From the NCBI RefSeq assembly GCF_002836255.1, contig NZ_PJAU01000056.1:1-64000 (forward strand): a DNA stretch of 64,000 nt, written 5' to 3'. This document shows, piece after piece, positions 14,119 through 21,763 of the stretch; position 1 is the stretch's first letter, and each line of letters starts with the position of its first letter. Source of the stretch: Colwellia sp. 75C3. GTDB lineage: Bacteria > Pseudomonadota > Gammaproteobacteria > Enterobacterales > Alteromonadaceae. The position numbers and the translations under genes were made by a program. The notes below the pieces were generated by a model. The model saw only the letters and a list, made by a program, of their open reading frames with translations, was not told where the DNA came from and made no database searches.

Positions 14119-14736
14119 ATGAAAAGTAAACGAATACATAGAATCATTGGATTACTGCTAGTTTTACCGGTGATTGGCTGGACTTTTACAGGAATAGTAT
14201 TCTTTATTAAACCTGGTTATCAAGCTGCATATGATCAGTTAGCAGTAAAAACGTATCCTTTAGAAAAGTCATTTATCATCCCCGAATCAAAAGAATGGAC
14301 AGAGGTCAGGCTTTTAAAAACAATACTTGGTTATCATTTACTTGTTAAAACAAAAAACGGCTTCGAGCATCTCGATCCTATTTCATTGCAATCAAAAGAA
14401 ATACCGGCAGGTGTCGCGCTTAACTCGCTTTTCAATGATTCATTTTTAAATAAATCAGACCGATATGGGCAAGTTATTTCTAGGAATAATTTTAAAGTTA
14501 TAACAAGTAAAGGCATTGAGGTATCGCTTAATTGGGAGCGATTAACACTGCGGCAAAAAGGTGAAGATACAAGGTTGATAAATACACTATATAAGATACA
14601 TTACTTACAATGGACTCCTTATAAAGGTATTAATCAGTATATGGGTATCATTGGGTTAATTCTGTTAATGACATTAACGCTTTTTGGTTTGAAAATATAT
14701 ATATCTGGTAGGCATAAAAATACGCCCATCAAGTAG
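14119..14736 (+). CDS. PepSY-like membrane protein
   Basis: 205 residues. An N-terminal RIHRIIGLLLVLPVIGWTFTGIVFF helix and a C-terminal KIHYLQWTPYKGINQYMGIIGLILLMTLTLFGLKIY helix flank a periplasmic domain of about 120 residues. This is the layout of PepSY-associated transmembrane proteins, where the first helix carries H-x-x-x-G and the last H-x-x-x-W-x-x-x-G. Function in the family is varied (iron-siderophore reduction, protease inhibition) and not decidable here. ATG at 14119. The following attC is only a fragment. Confidence 0.78.
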   Translation: MKSKRIHRIIGLLLVLPVIGWTFTGIVFFIKPGYQAAYDQLAVKTYPLEKSFIIPESKEWTEVRLLKTILGYHLLVKTKNGFEHLDPISLQSKEIPAGVALNSLFNDSFLNKSDRYGQVISRNNFKVITSKGIEVSLNWERLTLRQKGEDTRLINTLYKIHYLQWTPYKGINQYMGIIGLILLMTLTLFGLKIYISGRHKNTPIK

Positions 14737-14762
14737 GACTAAAACAGTTGGATGTTTCACAC
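14728..14762 (+). repeat. attC remnant (left half)
   Basis: CAAGTAGGACTAAAACAGTTGG followed by ATGTTTCAC resembles the left half of attC 7; no right half follows. Last clear attC trace. Confidence 0.5.
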
Positions 14763-14804
14763 TAAAAATAAGGTATATCATTAGACATCAAGGAGTATCA
14801 CTGA

Positions 14805-15167
14805 ATGATAGAAGCACGTTGTCACTGTGGGAATATCAAAATAACTGTTCCTGACAGTACTGAAACAGTCACCTGCTGTAACTGTTCTGCTTGTAGCAAG
14901 TATGCGTCTCTATGGGCTTATTTCTCCCCCCTGGAAGTTGAGATTGTCGCAAAAAAAGATACGATTTCTTCGTACAGCTGGGGTGATAAAACAATTAAAT
15001 TTCATCATTGTAATAACTGTGGTTGTTTAACTCATTACACACCAACTCAATTGGGCAATAAAGATAAAATGGCTGTCAATTTTCGCTTAGTAAATGCCAC
15101 TATTCTCAGCTCCCTTAACACTCGGTTTTTTGATGGTGCTGATACATGGTCAGAAATAAAGTCATAA
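14805..15167 (+). CDS. GFA-family (CENP-V/GFA domain) protein
   Basis: 120 residues with the same cysteine layout as the family: ARCHCGNIKI at the N terminus (C-x-C), TCCNCSACSKYASLW near residues 23-37, and FHHCNNCGCLTHY near 66-78. Sequence is only distantly similar to the cassette GFA protein at 10832. ATG at 14805, with AAGGAG at about 14790-14795. No attC follows; likely a fossil cassette. Enzymatic activity unknown. Confidence 0.87.
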   Translation: MIEARCHCGNIKITVPDSTETVTCCNCSACSKYASLWAYFSPLEVEIVAKKDTISSYSWGDKTIKFHHCNNCGCLTHYTPTQLGNKDKMAVNFRLVNATILSSLNTRFFDGADTWSEIKS

Positions 15168-15191
15168 ATGTCATTCACGTAAGGAGTATTT

Positions 15192-15593
15192 GTGAAAAAA
15201 GAAATAGATAAACTGGCTTGGTTATATATTCGAGATGGAAAGCTACTGAGCGCTCGTTCTAAAAACAAAGATTTATTTTATATTCCTGGTGGTAAGCGAG
15301 AAAAAGGTGAATCAGATGAACAAGCACTCGTACGTGAAATTCAAGAAGAAATATCTGTAGACTTAATTCCTAGTACAATCAAATATGCTGCAACGTTTAA
15401 AGCTCAAGCTGATGGAAAAAATAATGGAACAATGGTTAAGTTAACGTGTTATTACGCTGACTTTCAAGGAAATATTTCGCCTGATGCAGAGATAGAAGAA
15501 ATAGGTTTTATCGGTTATCAAGACAAACATCTTTGCTCTCTTGGTTCGATTCAAGCTATGGATTGGCTCAAGAGCAAAGGTTTATTAACGTAG
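15192..15593 (+). CDS. Nudix hydrolase
   Basis: 133 residues containing a Nudix box at about residues 34-56: G-G-K-R-E-K-G-E ... L-V-R-E-I-Q-E-E-I-S-V, i.e. G-x5-E-x7-R-E-U-x-E-E with serine replacing the usual glycine near the end. Nudix enzymes hydrolyse nucleoside diphosphates linked to another moiety; the substrate is not predictable. GTG start at 15192 with AAGGAG at 15181-15186. It sits 24 bp after the GFA gene stop and may be cotranscribed. Confidence 0.9.
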   Translation: MKKEIDKLAWLYIRDGKLLSARSKNKDLFYIPGGKREKGESDEQALVREIQEEISVDLIPSTIKYAATFKAQADGKNNGTMVKLTCYYADFQGNISPDAEIEEIGFIGYQDKHLCSLGSIQAMDWLKSKGLLT

Positions 15594-15632
15594 CCATTAG
15601 AGAACAATGTAACTATTGAGATCAGGGATAAC

Positions 15633-16109
15633 ATGATTACAAAACTTGAACATACAGATAAAGACGTAGCAAATCAGATTTTCAACATTTTTCAGAATTC
15701 TTATAAAATTGAAGCTCAACTTATAGGTACTCTTGATTTTCCTCCACTATTTCGAAGTGTTAAGGATATAGAAAGTTCAAGCACACAGTTTTATGGTTTT
15801 AGTAAAAATAAATGTCTCGCTGCGGTTATTGAGATCGTTATAGCAAATAAGCAGTTAAGTATTGATAGTTTAACTGTTGACCCTGCATATTTTAGGAAAG
15901 GTATCGCCGATAAATTGATAAACTATGTGCTAAATTCATTTGATATTGCTGAAGCGGTTGTAGAAACCGCAGTGGTAAATACACCTGCAATAAATTTATA
16001 TAAGAAACATGGTTTTGCTGAATTTAAAAGATGGACTCCATCTCATGGTATTGAAAAACTAGCAATGTCGGTTGAACATGGCGTAATCATTGATTACGCC
16101 ATTGCTTGA
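15633..16109 (+). CDS. GNAT-family N-acetyltransferase
   Basis: 158 residues with the GNAT core: LSIDSLTVDPAYFRKGIADKLINYVLNSF (residues about 71-99), in which R-K-G-I-A is the acetyl-CoA loop, and then the C-terminal NTPAINLYKKHGFAEFKRW. ATG at 15633. Acceptor unknown. A 19-base remnant resembling the left part of an attC (TAACAAAGTGTTCTAACGG) follows at 16110-16128, so this too was probably a cassette. Confidence 0.87.
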   Translation: MITKLEHTDKDVANQIFNIFQNSYKIEAQLIGTLDFPPLFRSVKDIESSSTQFYGFSKNKCLAAVIEIVIANKQLSIDSLTVDPAYFRKGIADKLINYVLNSFDIAEAVVETAVVNTPAINLYKKHGFAEFKRWTPSHGIEKLAMSVEHGVIIDYAIA

Positions 16110-16128
16110 TAACAAAGTGTTCTAACGG
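16110..16128 (+). repeat. Possible fossil attC left end
   Basis: TAACAAAGTGTTCTAACGG agrees at 15 of 19 positions with the start of attC 10 at 5893. No right half is found. Confidence 0.4.
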
Positions 16129-16145
16129 TATTTTTATAAGGATAT

Positions 16146-16547
16146 ATGAATATGAATTTAAGAATAGTTAAATTATCTCTTCTCAGTTTGATTGCTTTAG
16201 CTGGTTGTGAAGAAAAAACAACCAACGATGGGGATGTTATTGCTTGCACTGAGGAATTTTCACCAGCGCTTAGAATTAATGTATTTGATAAAGAAACTGG
16301 ATTTCCTAATGCATGTGGTGCAACAGTGAAAGTTCAGGATGGTGACTTTGTTGAAGAACTAACAAATGAAGCGGGTGAAAGCTGTACAGAAAATTTCACT
16401 TTTTCAGTCGCAGGAGAAAGAAAAGGAACATATGATATTACGGTTATCAAAGAAGATCATATAAATTGGGTTCAATACGATACCGTTGTTACCGCTAATA
16501 TCTGTCATGTAAATACCATTTCAGTTCAAGCTTATATGGATAAATAG
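16146..16547 (+). CDS. Lipoprotein with beta-sandwich-like domain
   Basis: 133 residues. Signal and lipobox LAGC (cysteine at residue 21). The mature domain, ALRINVFDKETGFPNACGATVKVQDG followed by GTYDITVIKEDHINW, is typical of carboxypeptidase-regulatory-like beta-sandwich folds with a repeated strand-turn pattern. It also has four further cysteines likely to form disulfides. ATG at 16146 (16152 alternative). Confidence 0.75.
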   Translation: MNMNLRIVKLSLLSLIALAGCEEKTTNDGDVIACTEEFSPALRINVFDKETGFPNACGATVKVQDGDFVEELTNEAGESCTENFTFSVAGERKGTYDITVIKEDHINWVQYDTVVTANICHVNTISVQAYMDK

Positions 16548-16597
16548 AACATAATGAGCTAGTCACGTATCAATGCTAATAGAAATATGGAGATATC

Positions 16598-16804
16598 ATG
16601 GAAGTTAAAATATTTACTAAGATTTTAAGACCGAAAATTGGTTTTTTACCTAAAACAGATACCGCTACGGATCATGGTTTACAAGGCGATATTAATATCT
16701 GGTTAGCCACTCAACCCAATATCAAAATTCAGAATATCACTCAATCTCAAAGTGGTGGTTCATTTCAAGCGTCAACAATCGTGATAAGTATTTGGTATAA
16801 ATAA
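16598..16804 (+). CDS. Small protein, unknown
   Basis: 68 residues with good ribosome binding site GGAGAT at about 16588-16593. The C-terminal region INIWLATQPNIKIQNITQSQSG ... STIVISIWYK looks like a small alpha/beta domain resembling short Cse60-like proteins, in which a helix N-x-W-L is followed by two strands. This is a loose resemblance; the function is unknown. It lies 17 bp ahead of the OsmC gene and may be in the same transcript. Confidence 0.6.
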   Translation: MEVKIFTKILRPKIGFLPKTDTATDHGLQGDINIWLATQPNIKIQNITQSQSGGSFQASTIVISIWYK

Positions 16805-16821
16805 AAGGAGAGATAGCTAAA

Positions 16822-17289
16822 ATGTCTGAATATTTCGCAAAAATCAATTGGCTTAGATCCGCTGATGAAAACTATATTGATAATAAATATAGTAGAGCAC
16901 ATGAATGGATATTTGACGGAGGCGCAATTGTACAAGCATCCTCTTCGCCCCACATTGTTGCCCTTCCCTATTCTGTTGAAGCGAATGTTGATCCTGAGGA
17001 AGCATTTGTTGCCTCACTATCTAGTTGTCACATGTTATTCTTTTTATCTATCGCTGCTAAAAGAAAATATATTGTAGACTCTTATGTCGATAATGCTGTC
17101 GGCATTATGGAAAAAGATGAACAAGGTAAAATGGCAATGACAAAAGTTACTTTAAGGCCACATGCGCTGTTTTCGAGTAATAAAGAACCAACACTATTAC
17201 AACTTGAAAAAATGCACCATCAAGCACATGAACAATGTTTTATCGCCAATTCAGTTAAAACTGAAATTGTCACTGAGATAATCAATTAA
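16822..17289 (+). CDS. OsmC/Ohr-family peroxiredoxin-like protein
   Basis: 155 residues. The two cysteines of OsmC-family proteins are visible: LSSCHMLFFLSIAAKR (about residue 69) on the central helix and HEQCFIANSV near the C terminus (about 140). These would form the reactive pair that reduces organic hydroperoxides. The domain order (N-terminal strands, PYSVEANVDPEEAFVASLSSCH helix) fits the OsmC rather than the Ohr branch. ATG at 16822 with AAAGGAGAG at 16804-16812. Confidence 0.9.
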   Translation: MSEYFAKINWLRSADENYIDNKYSRAHEWIFDGGAIVQASSSPHIVALPYSVEANVDPEEAFVASLSSCHMLFFLSIAAKRKYIVDSYVDNAVGIMEKDEQGKMAMTKVTLRPHALFSSNKEPTLLQLEKMHHQAHEQCFIANSVKTEIVTEIIN

Positions 17290-17312
17290 TAAGTTATTTA
17301 GGACGTTTTTAA

Positions 17313-17858
17313 ATGATAGAAGTCATTATTCTCGCGATAGCATTAAGTATGGATGCCTTTGCCGTTTCTATTGGTTTAGGTGCAACTAAACAGCACAGCA
17401 AAATAGCGCCCTTAGGCATAATAGTGGCAATCTACTTTGGAGTATTCCAAGGTGTTATGCCCATTATTGGATATTTGGGTGGTAAGGGCGTATTAACTTG
17501 GGTTGAATCGTATACGCCGTGGATTGCCTTTTTGTTGCTATTTCTTATAGGAGCAAAAATGATCTTTGACTCGTTCTCTGAAGGTATTGAAGAAGATATA
17601 AGTAAGATCACTCACCGTGTTTTATTGATTTTAGCCATTGCCACTAGTATTGATGCGATGGCCGCTGGATTTAGCTTAACGCTTTTACCGGTAAATCCAT
17701 TTCTTGCCTGTTTTATTATTGGTGTGATTACCTTTGCCTTTAGTTGGCTTGGTGTTTTAGTGGGAGCTAAAGGAGGAACGTGGTTGGAGAGTAAGGCTGA
17801 ATTTGTCGGTGGTCTCACTTTAATCGTGATGGCAATAAAAATACTTATTTCATCGTGA
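17313..17858 (+). CDS. mntP: Manganese efflux pump MntP
   Basis: 181 residues with six membrane helices in two inverted halves. The signature [17 protein letters not shown] occurs at the N terminus (aspartate in the first helix), and the second half has [13 protein letters not shown], both characteristic of MntP (DUF204). Family members export Mn2+. The gap from the preceding OsmC stop is only 23 bp, which leaves no room for the yybP-ykoY riboswitch that sits upstream of mntP in some bacteria. Confidence 0.95.
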   Translation: MIEVIILAIALSMDAFAVSIGLGATKQHSKIAPLGIIVAIYFGVFQGVMPIIGYLGGKGVLTWVESYTPWIAFLLLFLIGAKMIFDSFSEGIEEDISKITHRVLLILAIATSIDAMAAGFSLTLLPVNPFLACFIIGVITFAFSWLGVLVGAKGGTWLESKAEFVGGLTLIVMAIKILISS

Positions 17859-17928
17859 ATAAAACCGAATAGGTATTAACGTTTACAGCATGACGGCTAA
17901 AATAGCAGTCAAAAAATAGGGATTTATT

Positions 17929-18648
17929 GTGCTAGAAAATATTTCAGAAAATTCAAAAGCATTATTTTTACGGGACTTAATGCAAAGTTATGTTGGTCAA
18001 CAAGGTTTAGGCTCTATGCCAAAAGCAGATCTTGATGCGCTCATTATTCATTTATACCTTAAATATTCGGGTACTCAAAAAGTAGATGTTTTTGCACTAT
18101 CGGAAACCTTCAAAATTAAAGAAAGCCGGGTAAAATCTTTGGTGGAAACCGGTTGGATAAAGTTTTCTGGTAAAGATGAAGTAGAGGTTTGGTTGGATAT
18201 AATTTCTTCATTGTCACGTGTATCTATCGAACTTGAAAGCTTAGAAAAAGGACAAGTACGTTTTAAGTTAGAAAACCCTGCGCATTTTCGTTATTTTCAA
18301 AAGCAAGTACGATTACTTGAAAGCACTGCCAGTTACTCCCCTTCTTCTGAACAAGTTGTCACGCAATTTGATGTATTTAATAAGGTGATAAATCGTGTTT
18401 ATCAATCTGTACTTAACGACTCTCAAGCGCAAGCTAATGATGCTATAAAAGCCATTTACAGAAGAATTCGTAATGATATTATTGGCCCTGAGCGATTTGA
18501 AAGTTACCGCACTGGTGAGCAGAAAAAATCGCCTTTAGGCAAGTCATTATCAAAAGCAGCTGAATTAGCGGGTATCGCTTCATTGGTTATTAGTGTCTTT
18601 GGCAGTAATCCTGTTAGTGCTGCAGTAGCACTTAAAGATATAAAATAA
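17929..18648 (+). CDS. Conserved-looking protein with helix-turn-helix-like segment, unknown
   Basis: 239 residues. The segment VDVFALSETFKIKESRVKSLVETGWIKFSG (about residues 51-80) looks like a helix-turn-helix. The middle is alpha/beta, and the C terminus (AAELAGIASLVISVFGSNPVSAAVALKDIK) is hydrophobic, perhaps a membrane-associated tail. GTG start at 17929 after AGGG. Family not recognised. It may be cotranscribed with the next gene, 24 bp downstream. Confidence 0.6.
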   Translation: MLENISENSKALFLRDLMQSYVGQQGLGSMPKADLDALIIHLYLKYSGTQKVDVFALSETFKIKESRVKSLVETGWIKFSGKDEVEVWLDIISSLSRVSIELESLEKGQVRFKLENPAHFRYFQKQVRLLESTASYSPSSEQVVTQFDVFNKVINRVYQSVLNDSQAQANDAIKAIYRRIRNDIIGPERFESYRTGEQKKSPLGKSLSKAAELAGIASLVISVFGSNPVSAAVALKDIK

Positions 18649-18672
18649 TCAAAGACGTAATGAGTAACCCTG

Positions 18673-19050
18673 ATGACCAAACAGTTTAGAGAAAATAAAT
18701 ATCTTAACGAATCAGGTTCTAAAACAGGCACTTGGTATCTCAACCGTCTCGATTATTTTCAGTTTTACGGTTACCCTAAAATAACACAGCATAAGGTATT
18801 GTCATTCGTTGTGGGGATTTTCGCTTTTATTCTATGTTTAAAATTACTCAGCAGCAGCCTTATTATATCTACGATACTTTTATACATAACTTATGTTGCT
18901 CTGCTAACCTTTATTTTATTAAAAAGCAGAGTTTGTCGCTATAAAGGCTACTTTATTTACCCAAAACGTTTTATCAAATATTTCAGGGAATTAGAGGTAA
19001 CGGTTGATTTAAATGACTTTGACTCTATCGCTACCCTAAACAAAAAGTAA
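18673..19050 (+). CDS. Two-helix membrane protein, unknown
   Basis: 125 residues with two hydrophobic segments in the middle (VLSFVVGIFAFILCLKLL and LIISTILLYITYVALLTFILL) and basic/aromatic flanks. ATG at 18673. Function unknown. The context (after a putative HTH protein) may mean a shared operon. Confidence 0.6.
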   Translation: MTKQFRENKYLNESGSKTGTWYLNRLDYFQFYGYPKITQHKVLSFVVGIFAFILCLKLLSSSLIISTILLYITYVALLTFILLKSRVCRYKGYFIYPKRFIKYFRELEVTVDLNDFDSIATLNKK

Positions 19051-19112
19051 AGCATTAAGCTATAGTTAGCATTGTTTCATTTAGTCTAAATAGCTATTAG
19101 GAGGGCTTAGTT

Positions 19113-19481
19113 ATGACACCCCGGGAAATGATTAATTATGTAGAATTGCCTGCAAAAAATATTCCTGCGACCAAAATCTTTTTTGAACGAGCCTTCGCTT
19201 GGTCGTTTATTGATTATGGTGAAGAGTATACTGCCTTTAGCAATTCAGGCATCGAAGGCGGTTTCTTTAAGTCTGAGCTTGTTTCAAATACAGCGAATGG
19301 CGCTTGTTTGTTGGTTTTACTTAGTGATGATTTAGAAGCAACCGAACGACGCGTTAGAAGCGCTGGTGGTACTATAAGCCAAGCTATTTTCTCTTTCCCT
19401 GGTGGACGTCGTTTTCACTTTACTGAGCCGAGTGGTAACGAGTTGGCCGTTTGGTCACCGGTGAAAGCCTATATTGCTTAA
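19113..19481 (+). CDS. VOC-superfamily (glyoxalase/dioxygenase fold) protein
   Basis: 122 residues with the beta-alpha-beta-beta-beta VOC pattern: INYVELPAKNIPATKIFFERAFAWSF at the N terminus and the C-terminal FHFTEPSGNELAVWSP, in which the glutamate of G-N-E-L-A is a normal metal ligand position. The usual first-strand histidine is replaced by glutamate (VELPA). Such proteins are annotated as lactoylglutathione-lyase-like or antibiotic-resistance-like; the substrate is unknown. ATG at 19113 with AGGAGGG at 19100-19106. Confidence 0.88.
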   Translation: MTPREMINYVELPAKNIPATKIFFERAFAWSFIDYGEEYTAFSNSGIEGGFFKSELVSNTANGACLLVLLSDDLEATERRVRSAGGTISQAIFSFPGGRRFHFTEPSGNELAVWSPVKAYIA

Positions 19482-19553
19482 CTTTATTGATTAACTTTTT
19501 AGCTTTGTTTTGTATCCCAACGTCAAAGCTAACTACATACGTTAATTATAACG

Positions 19554-19601
19554 AAAAAAGCCCCCGCATTTATTAAAACTAATTAATGCGAGGGCTTTTT
19601 T
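19554..19601. terminator. Bidirectional intrinsic terminator
   Basis: AAAAAAGCCCCCGCATT at 19554-19570 pairs with AATGCGAGGGCTTTTTT at 19585-19601 (one bulge). It sits between the VOC gene and the convergent rhodanese gene. Confidence 0.9.
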
Positions 19602-19620
19602 ATTTTAGATCCGTTTGGTA

Positions 19621-20022
19621 TTACTTACCTTTACTTATCGGTAGGTTATTACTGGTCCATTCATTAAAGTCACCAGATAAATGATCTAACTGATTAAAAC
19701 CACTTTTTACCAGTACTTGTTTGGCAACTTCTGCTCTTCTACCTGAACGGCAATAGATAACTACTTGCGTGTTTTTAGCACCAGACAATTCGGCTAATCG
19801 GGCTTCAAGCTGCTTATGTGGAATATTTACCGCATTAGGTATATGGCCTTGTTCGAATTCTTCAACCGTTCTAACATCGAGCACAATAACTTGTTGCTCA
19901 TTCTTCATAATCGTTTGTAATTGGCTTTGACTTATATCTTCAGCGGCAACTTGCCCGGTAGTAGTTAATGCCATAGCAAGTACAATAGTGGTGGCAATTT
20001 TTTTAACAAAACTATATTTCAT
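19621..20022 (-). CDS. Periplasmic single-domain rhodanese-like protein
   Basis: 133 residues. A signal peptide (KKIATTIVLAMALTTTGQVAAED) is followed by one rhodanese domain: VIVLDVRTVEEFEQGHIPNAVNIPH and the active-site loop VVIYCRSGRRAEVAKQVL with the catalytic cysteine at about residue 91. It should transfer sulfur or act as a sulfurtransferase-like module in the periplasm. ATG at 20022. Confidence 0.93.
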   Translation of the reverse strand: MKYSFVKKIATTIVLAMALTTTGQVAAEDISQSQLQTIMKNEQQVIVLDVRTVEEFEQGHIPNAVNIPHKQLEARLAELSGAKNTQVVIYCRSGRRAEVAKQVLVKSGFNQLDHLSGDFNEWTSNNLPISKGK

Positions 20023-20133
20023 CTGATGACCTTATCTATTATTTATTATTTGAGTGGCGTAATTTCAGCAACGTTAAATACTATACAGTACTCTACAGCA
20101 TTCTAAAGAAAAGTAGATTAGCTAAACGAAGTA

Positions 20134-20399
20134 ATACCAAATTGATTAAGTTCTTTCACACTCAGCGAGAGTTAAAGGGTTTAGAGGCAAGGCATTGATT
20201 GAAGAGAATGGTTATTCCCTTGTCAAAATCAATAACGCCGCATATGAACCCTTTAAACTCGCCCTATGGGAGCTTACTCAATGACCACTAACATCGTTAA
20301 ATTCATTTGGTTTAGAATGACCAGACCAAAACAAATTTTCCTTGTTATTGAACATTGAGTACAGCTCTGTGTTGGGAAGAAATTTAATCAAATTGGTAT
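20134..20399. mobile_element. MITE-like element family A, copy 1
   Basis: 266 bp with terminal inverted repeats: left ATACCAAATTGATTAAG, right end (reverse complement) ATACCAATTTGATTAAA, two differences. The inside holds GAGTTAAAGGGTTT pairing with AACCCTTTAAACTC, and GGCATTGATT pairing with AATCAATAACGCC. No protein is encoded. Same family as 25632-25896, whose core (CTCAGCGAGA ... GAGGCAAGGCATTGATTGA ... TTTAAACTCGCCC) is nearly the same. The MFS gene ends inside its right terminal repeat. Confidence 0.88.
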
Positions 20400-21593
20400 A
20401 ATTGATTTATTTTTAGTAAAAATCATAATGATAGCGCCAATTAATGCACTTGCCCCGGCCATAATAAACGTATTATCTGCACCTTGCCCGTCTAGCCAAA
20501 GTACACCCGTTAGATAAGCACCAATTGCTCCACCGACACCATACACGCCACCTAAATAAATCCCCTGCCCTCGACTTTGTTGTACCTTAGTAAAATGCGA
20601 AGAAATAAATTTCATACTCGCACTATGATAGATAGCAAAACTCGCCGCGTGTCCTAATTGTATTATCGAAAGCCACACAACTGAGTCAGCAACTACTGGT
20701 ATCATGAACCAACGTACGGCAGTAATGCCTAAGCTAAAGACTAATAAGGTGTTTAAGGAAAAGTGTTTAAATAGTGTGCCCATATAAATAAAGGCAATAA
20801 CTTCAGCAACCACGCCCAAAGAAATAATTAAGCCTACAGTCAATCCAGAATATTGGAGGTCTCGTAAAAACAGAGCAAAAAACCCGTAATAAGGCGCGAA
20901 GCTAACTTGTAATAATAAACCTGCGATAAAGAAACAAATAAAACGGCCATCAAGAATTTTATCAAGTATCGGAGCGGGTTCGTTGGCATTTTTATTTACT
21001 GACTTCACTGGTTCCCTGGCGGTTAAAAACAAGGTACTGATCAATAGGCAGACTAAAGTAATAACGCCTAATGTGGTAAAGGCTTGGTGTCCTAATGCAC
21101 TCATAGCCTCGCCGGCCACTACCGCTAAAACAATAAAGCCTAAACTCCCCCATAAGCGAACTCGGGCATAGATTTTACTGCTGTGCTTAATAGTGTTTAA
21201 CGTATGCACTTCTAATTGCGGTAAAATTGCTGTCCAGAATAAAGTAAAAAGTGCCAAACAAAAGGTGATTGGCCAATACTGGGTAAACCAATAAAGTAAG
21301 CTAAAACTAACTAGTGCTAACAATGCACCGAGTCGAATGATAAGTAGCGGTTTTGCTGTTATATCTGCAAGTGTTGCCCATAAGCTTGGTGCAACAATTT
21401 TTGTCGCGGTAATAATGGCAAGAATTTCGCCCACTTGACGAGAGCTAAACCCCTGTCCATCAAGGAAAATGGCTAAATAGGGTGAGATTAGGCCCAGTAA
21501 GGCAAAGTAGAAGAAGTAATTCGAAGATAAACGAACAAACATCACGTTAAAAAACACCAAGGGAGTAGCCTTATGATGATTGAAAATAGTCAT
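20388..21593 (-). CDS. MFS transporter (MFS_1-like, PPP-type)
   Basis: 401 residues with about twelve membrane helices. The region SSRQVGEILAIITATKIVAPSLWATLADITAK matches the loop 2-3 pattern of MFS_1-like members (3-phenylpropionate permease family), and R-x-R-x-W-G-S-L-G-F is near residue 145. Substrate unknown. An alternative start, M18 at 21542, precedes FVRLSSNYFFYF. The C-terminal two residues (PI) and the stop TGA lie inside MITE-like element A copy 1, so the original C terminus may have been longer. Confidence 0.88.
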   Translation of the reverse strand: MTIFNHHKATPLVFFNVMFVRLSSNYFFYFALLGLISPYLAIFLDGQGFSSRQVGEILAIITATKIVAPSLWATLADITAKPLLIIRLGALLALVSFSLLYWFTQYWPITFCLALFTLFWTAILPQLEVHTLNTIKHSSKIYARVRLWGSLGFIVLAVVAGEAMSALGHQAFTTLGVITLVCLLISTLFLTAREPVKSVNKNANEPAPILDKILDGRFICFFIAGLLLQVSFAPYYGFFALFLRDLQYSGLTVGLIISLGVVAEVIAFIYMGTLFKHFSLNTLLVFSLGITAVRWFMIPVVADSVVWLSIIQLGHAASFAIYHSASMKFISSHFTKVQQSRGQGIYLGGVYGVGGAIGAYLTGVLWLDGQGADNTFIMAGASALIGAIIMIFTKNKSIIPI

Positions 21594-21640
21594 TAATTTA
21601 CATGGCTATATAGTTAACTCAGGAGTTCGCTGTAAACGTC

Positions 21641-21665
21641 ATCTTCGAAGTATCTGATCGAAGAT
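21641..21665. repeat. Inverted repeat in spacer
   Basis: ATCTTCGA at 21641-21648 and TCGAAGAT at 21658-21665 are perfect inverted copies 9 bp apart, in the 170 bp between the MFS start and the aroC stop. The role is unclear; a second one, ACGTGCCT / AGGCACGT, lies at about 21714-21742. Confidence 0.7.
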
Positions 21666-21763
21666 CCATCACTTTATAATGACTGGATCCCCGATTAATA
21701 CACCACGGGGATGACGTGCCTGAGCCATGTGCATAGGCACGTTATTTTATGTTCTTTTTTTAT

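Larger units (their letters stand above)
1..14760 (+). mobile_element. Chromosomal integron gene-cassette array (integrase not in window)
   Basis: About 24 consecutive short units, each a leader plus one rightward gene plus an attC site of roughly 60 to 115 bp. Most attC sites start TAACAAG, contain complementary arms (CAGTTGGC near the left, GCCAAC near the right) and end GCGTTAT or GCGTTAG. All cassette genes are on the plus strand, as expected for cassettes inserted one after another at an attI. Position 1 is already in the last bases of an attC, so attI and any intI lie to the left or are lost. The right limit is fuzzy: the last recognisable attC fragment is near 14.73-14.76 kb, with fainter remnants to about 16.13 kb. 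Confidence 0.93.

Noticed and set aside
1-14760. CRISPR array as an explanation for the regular repeats
   Set aside because: The repeats are 60 to 115 bp, imperfect, spaced by genes of 0.2 to 0.9 kb, and show attC boxes; no short identical repeats or spacers.
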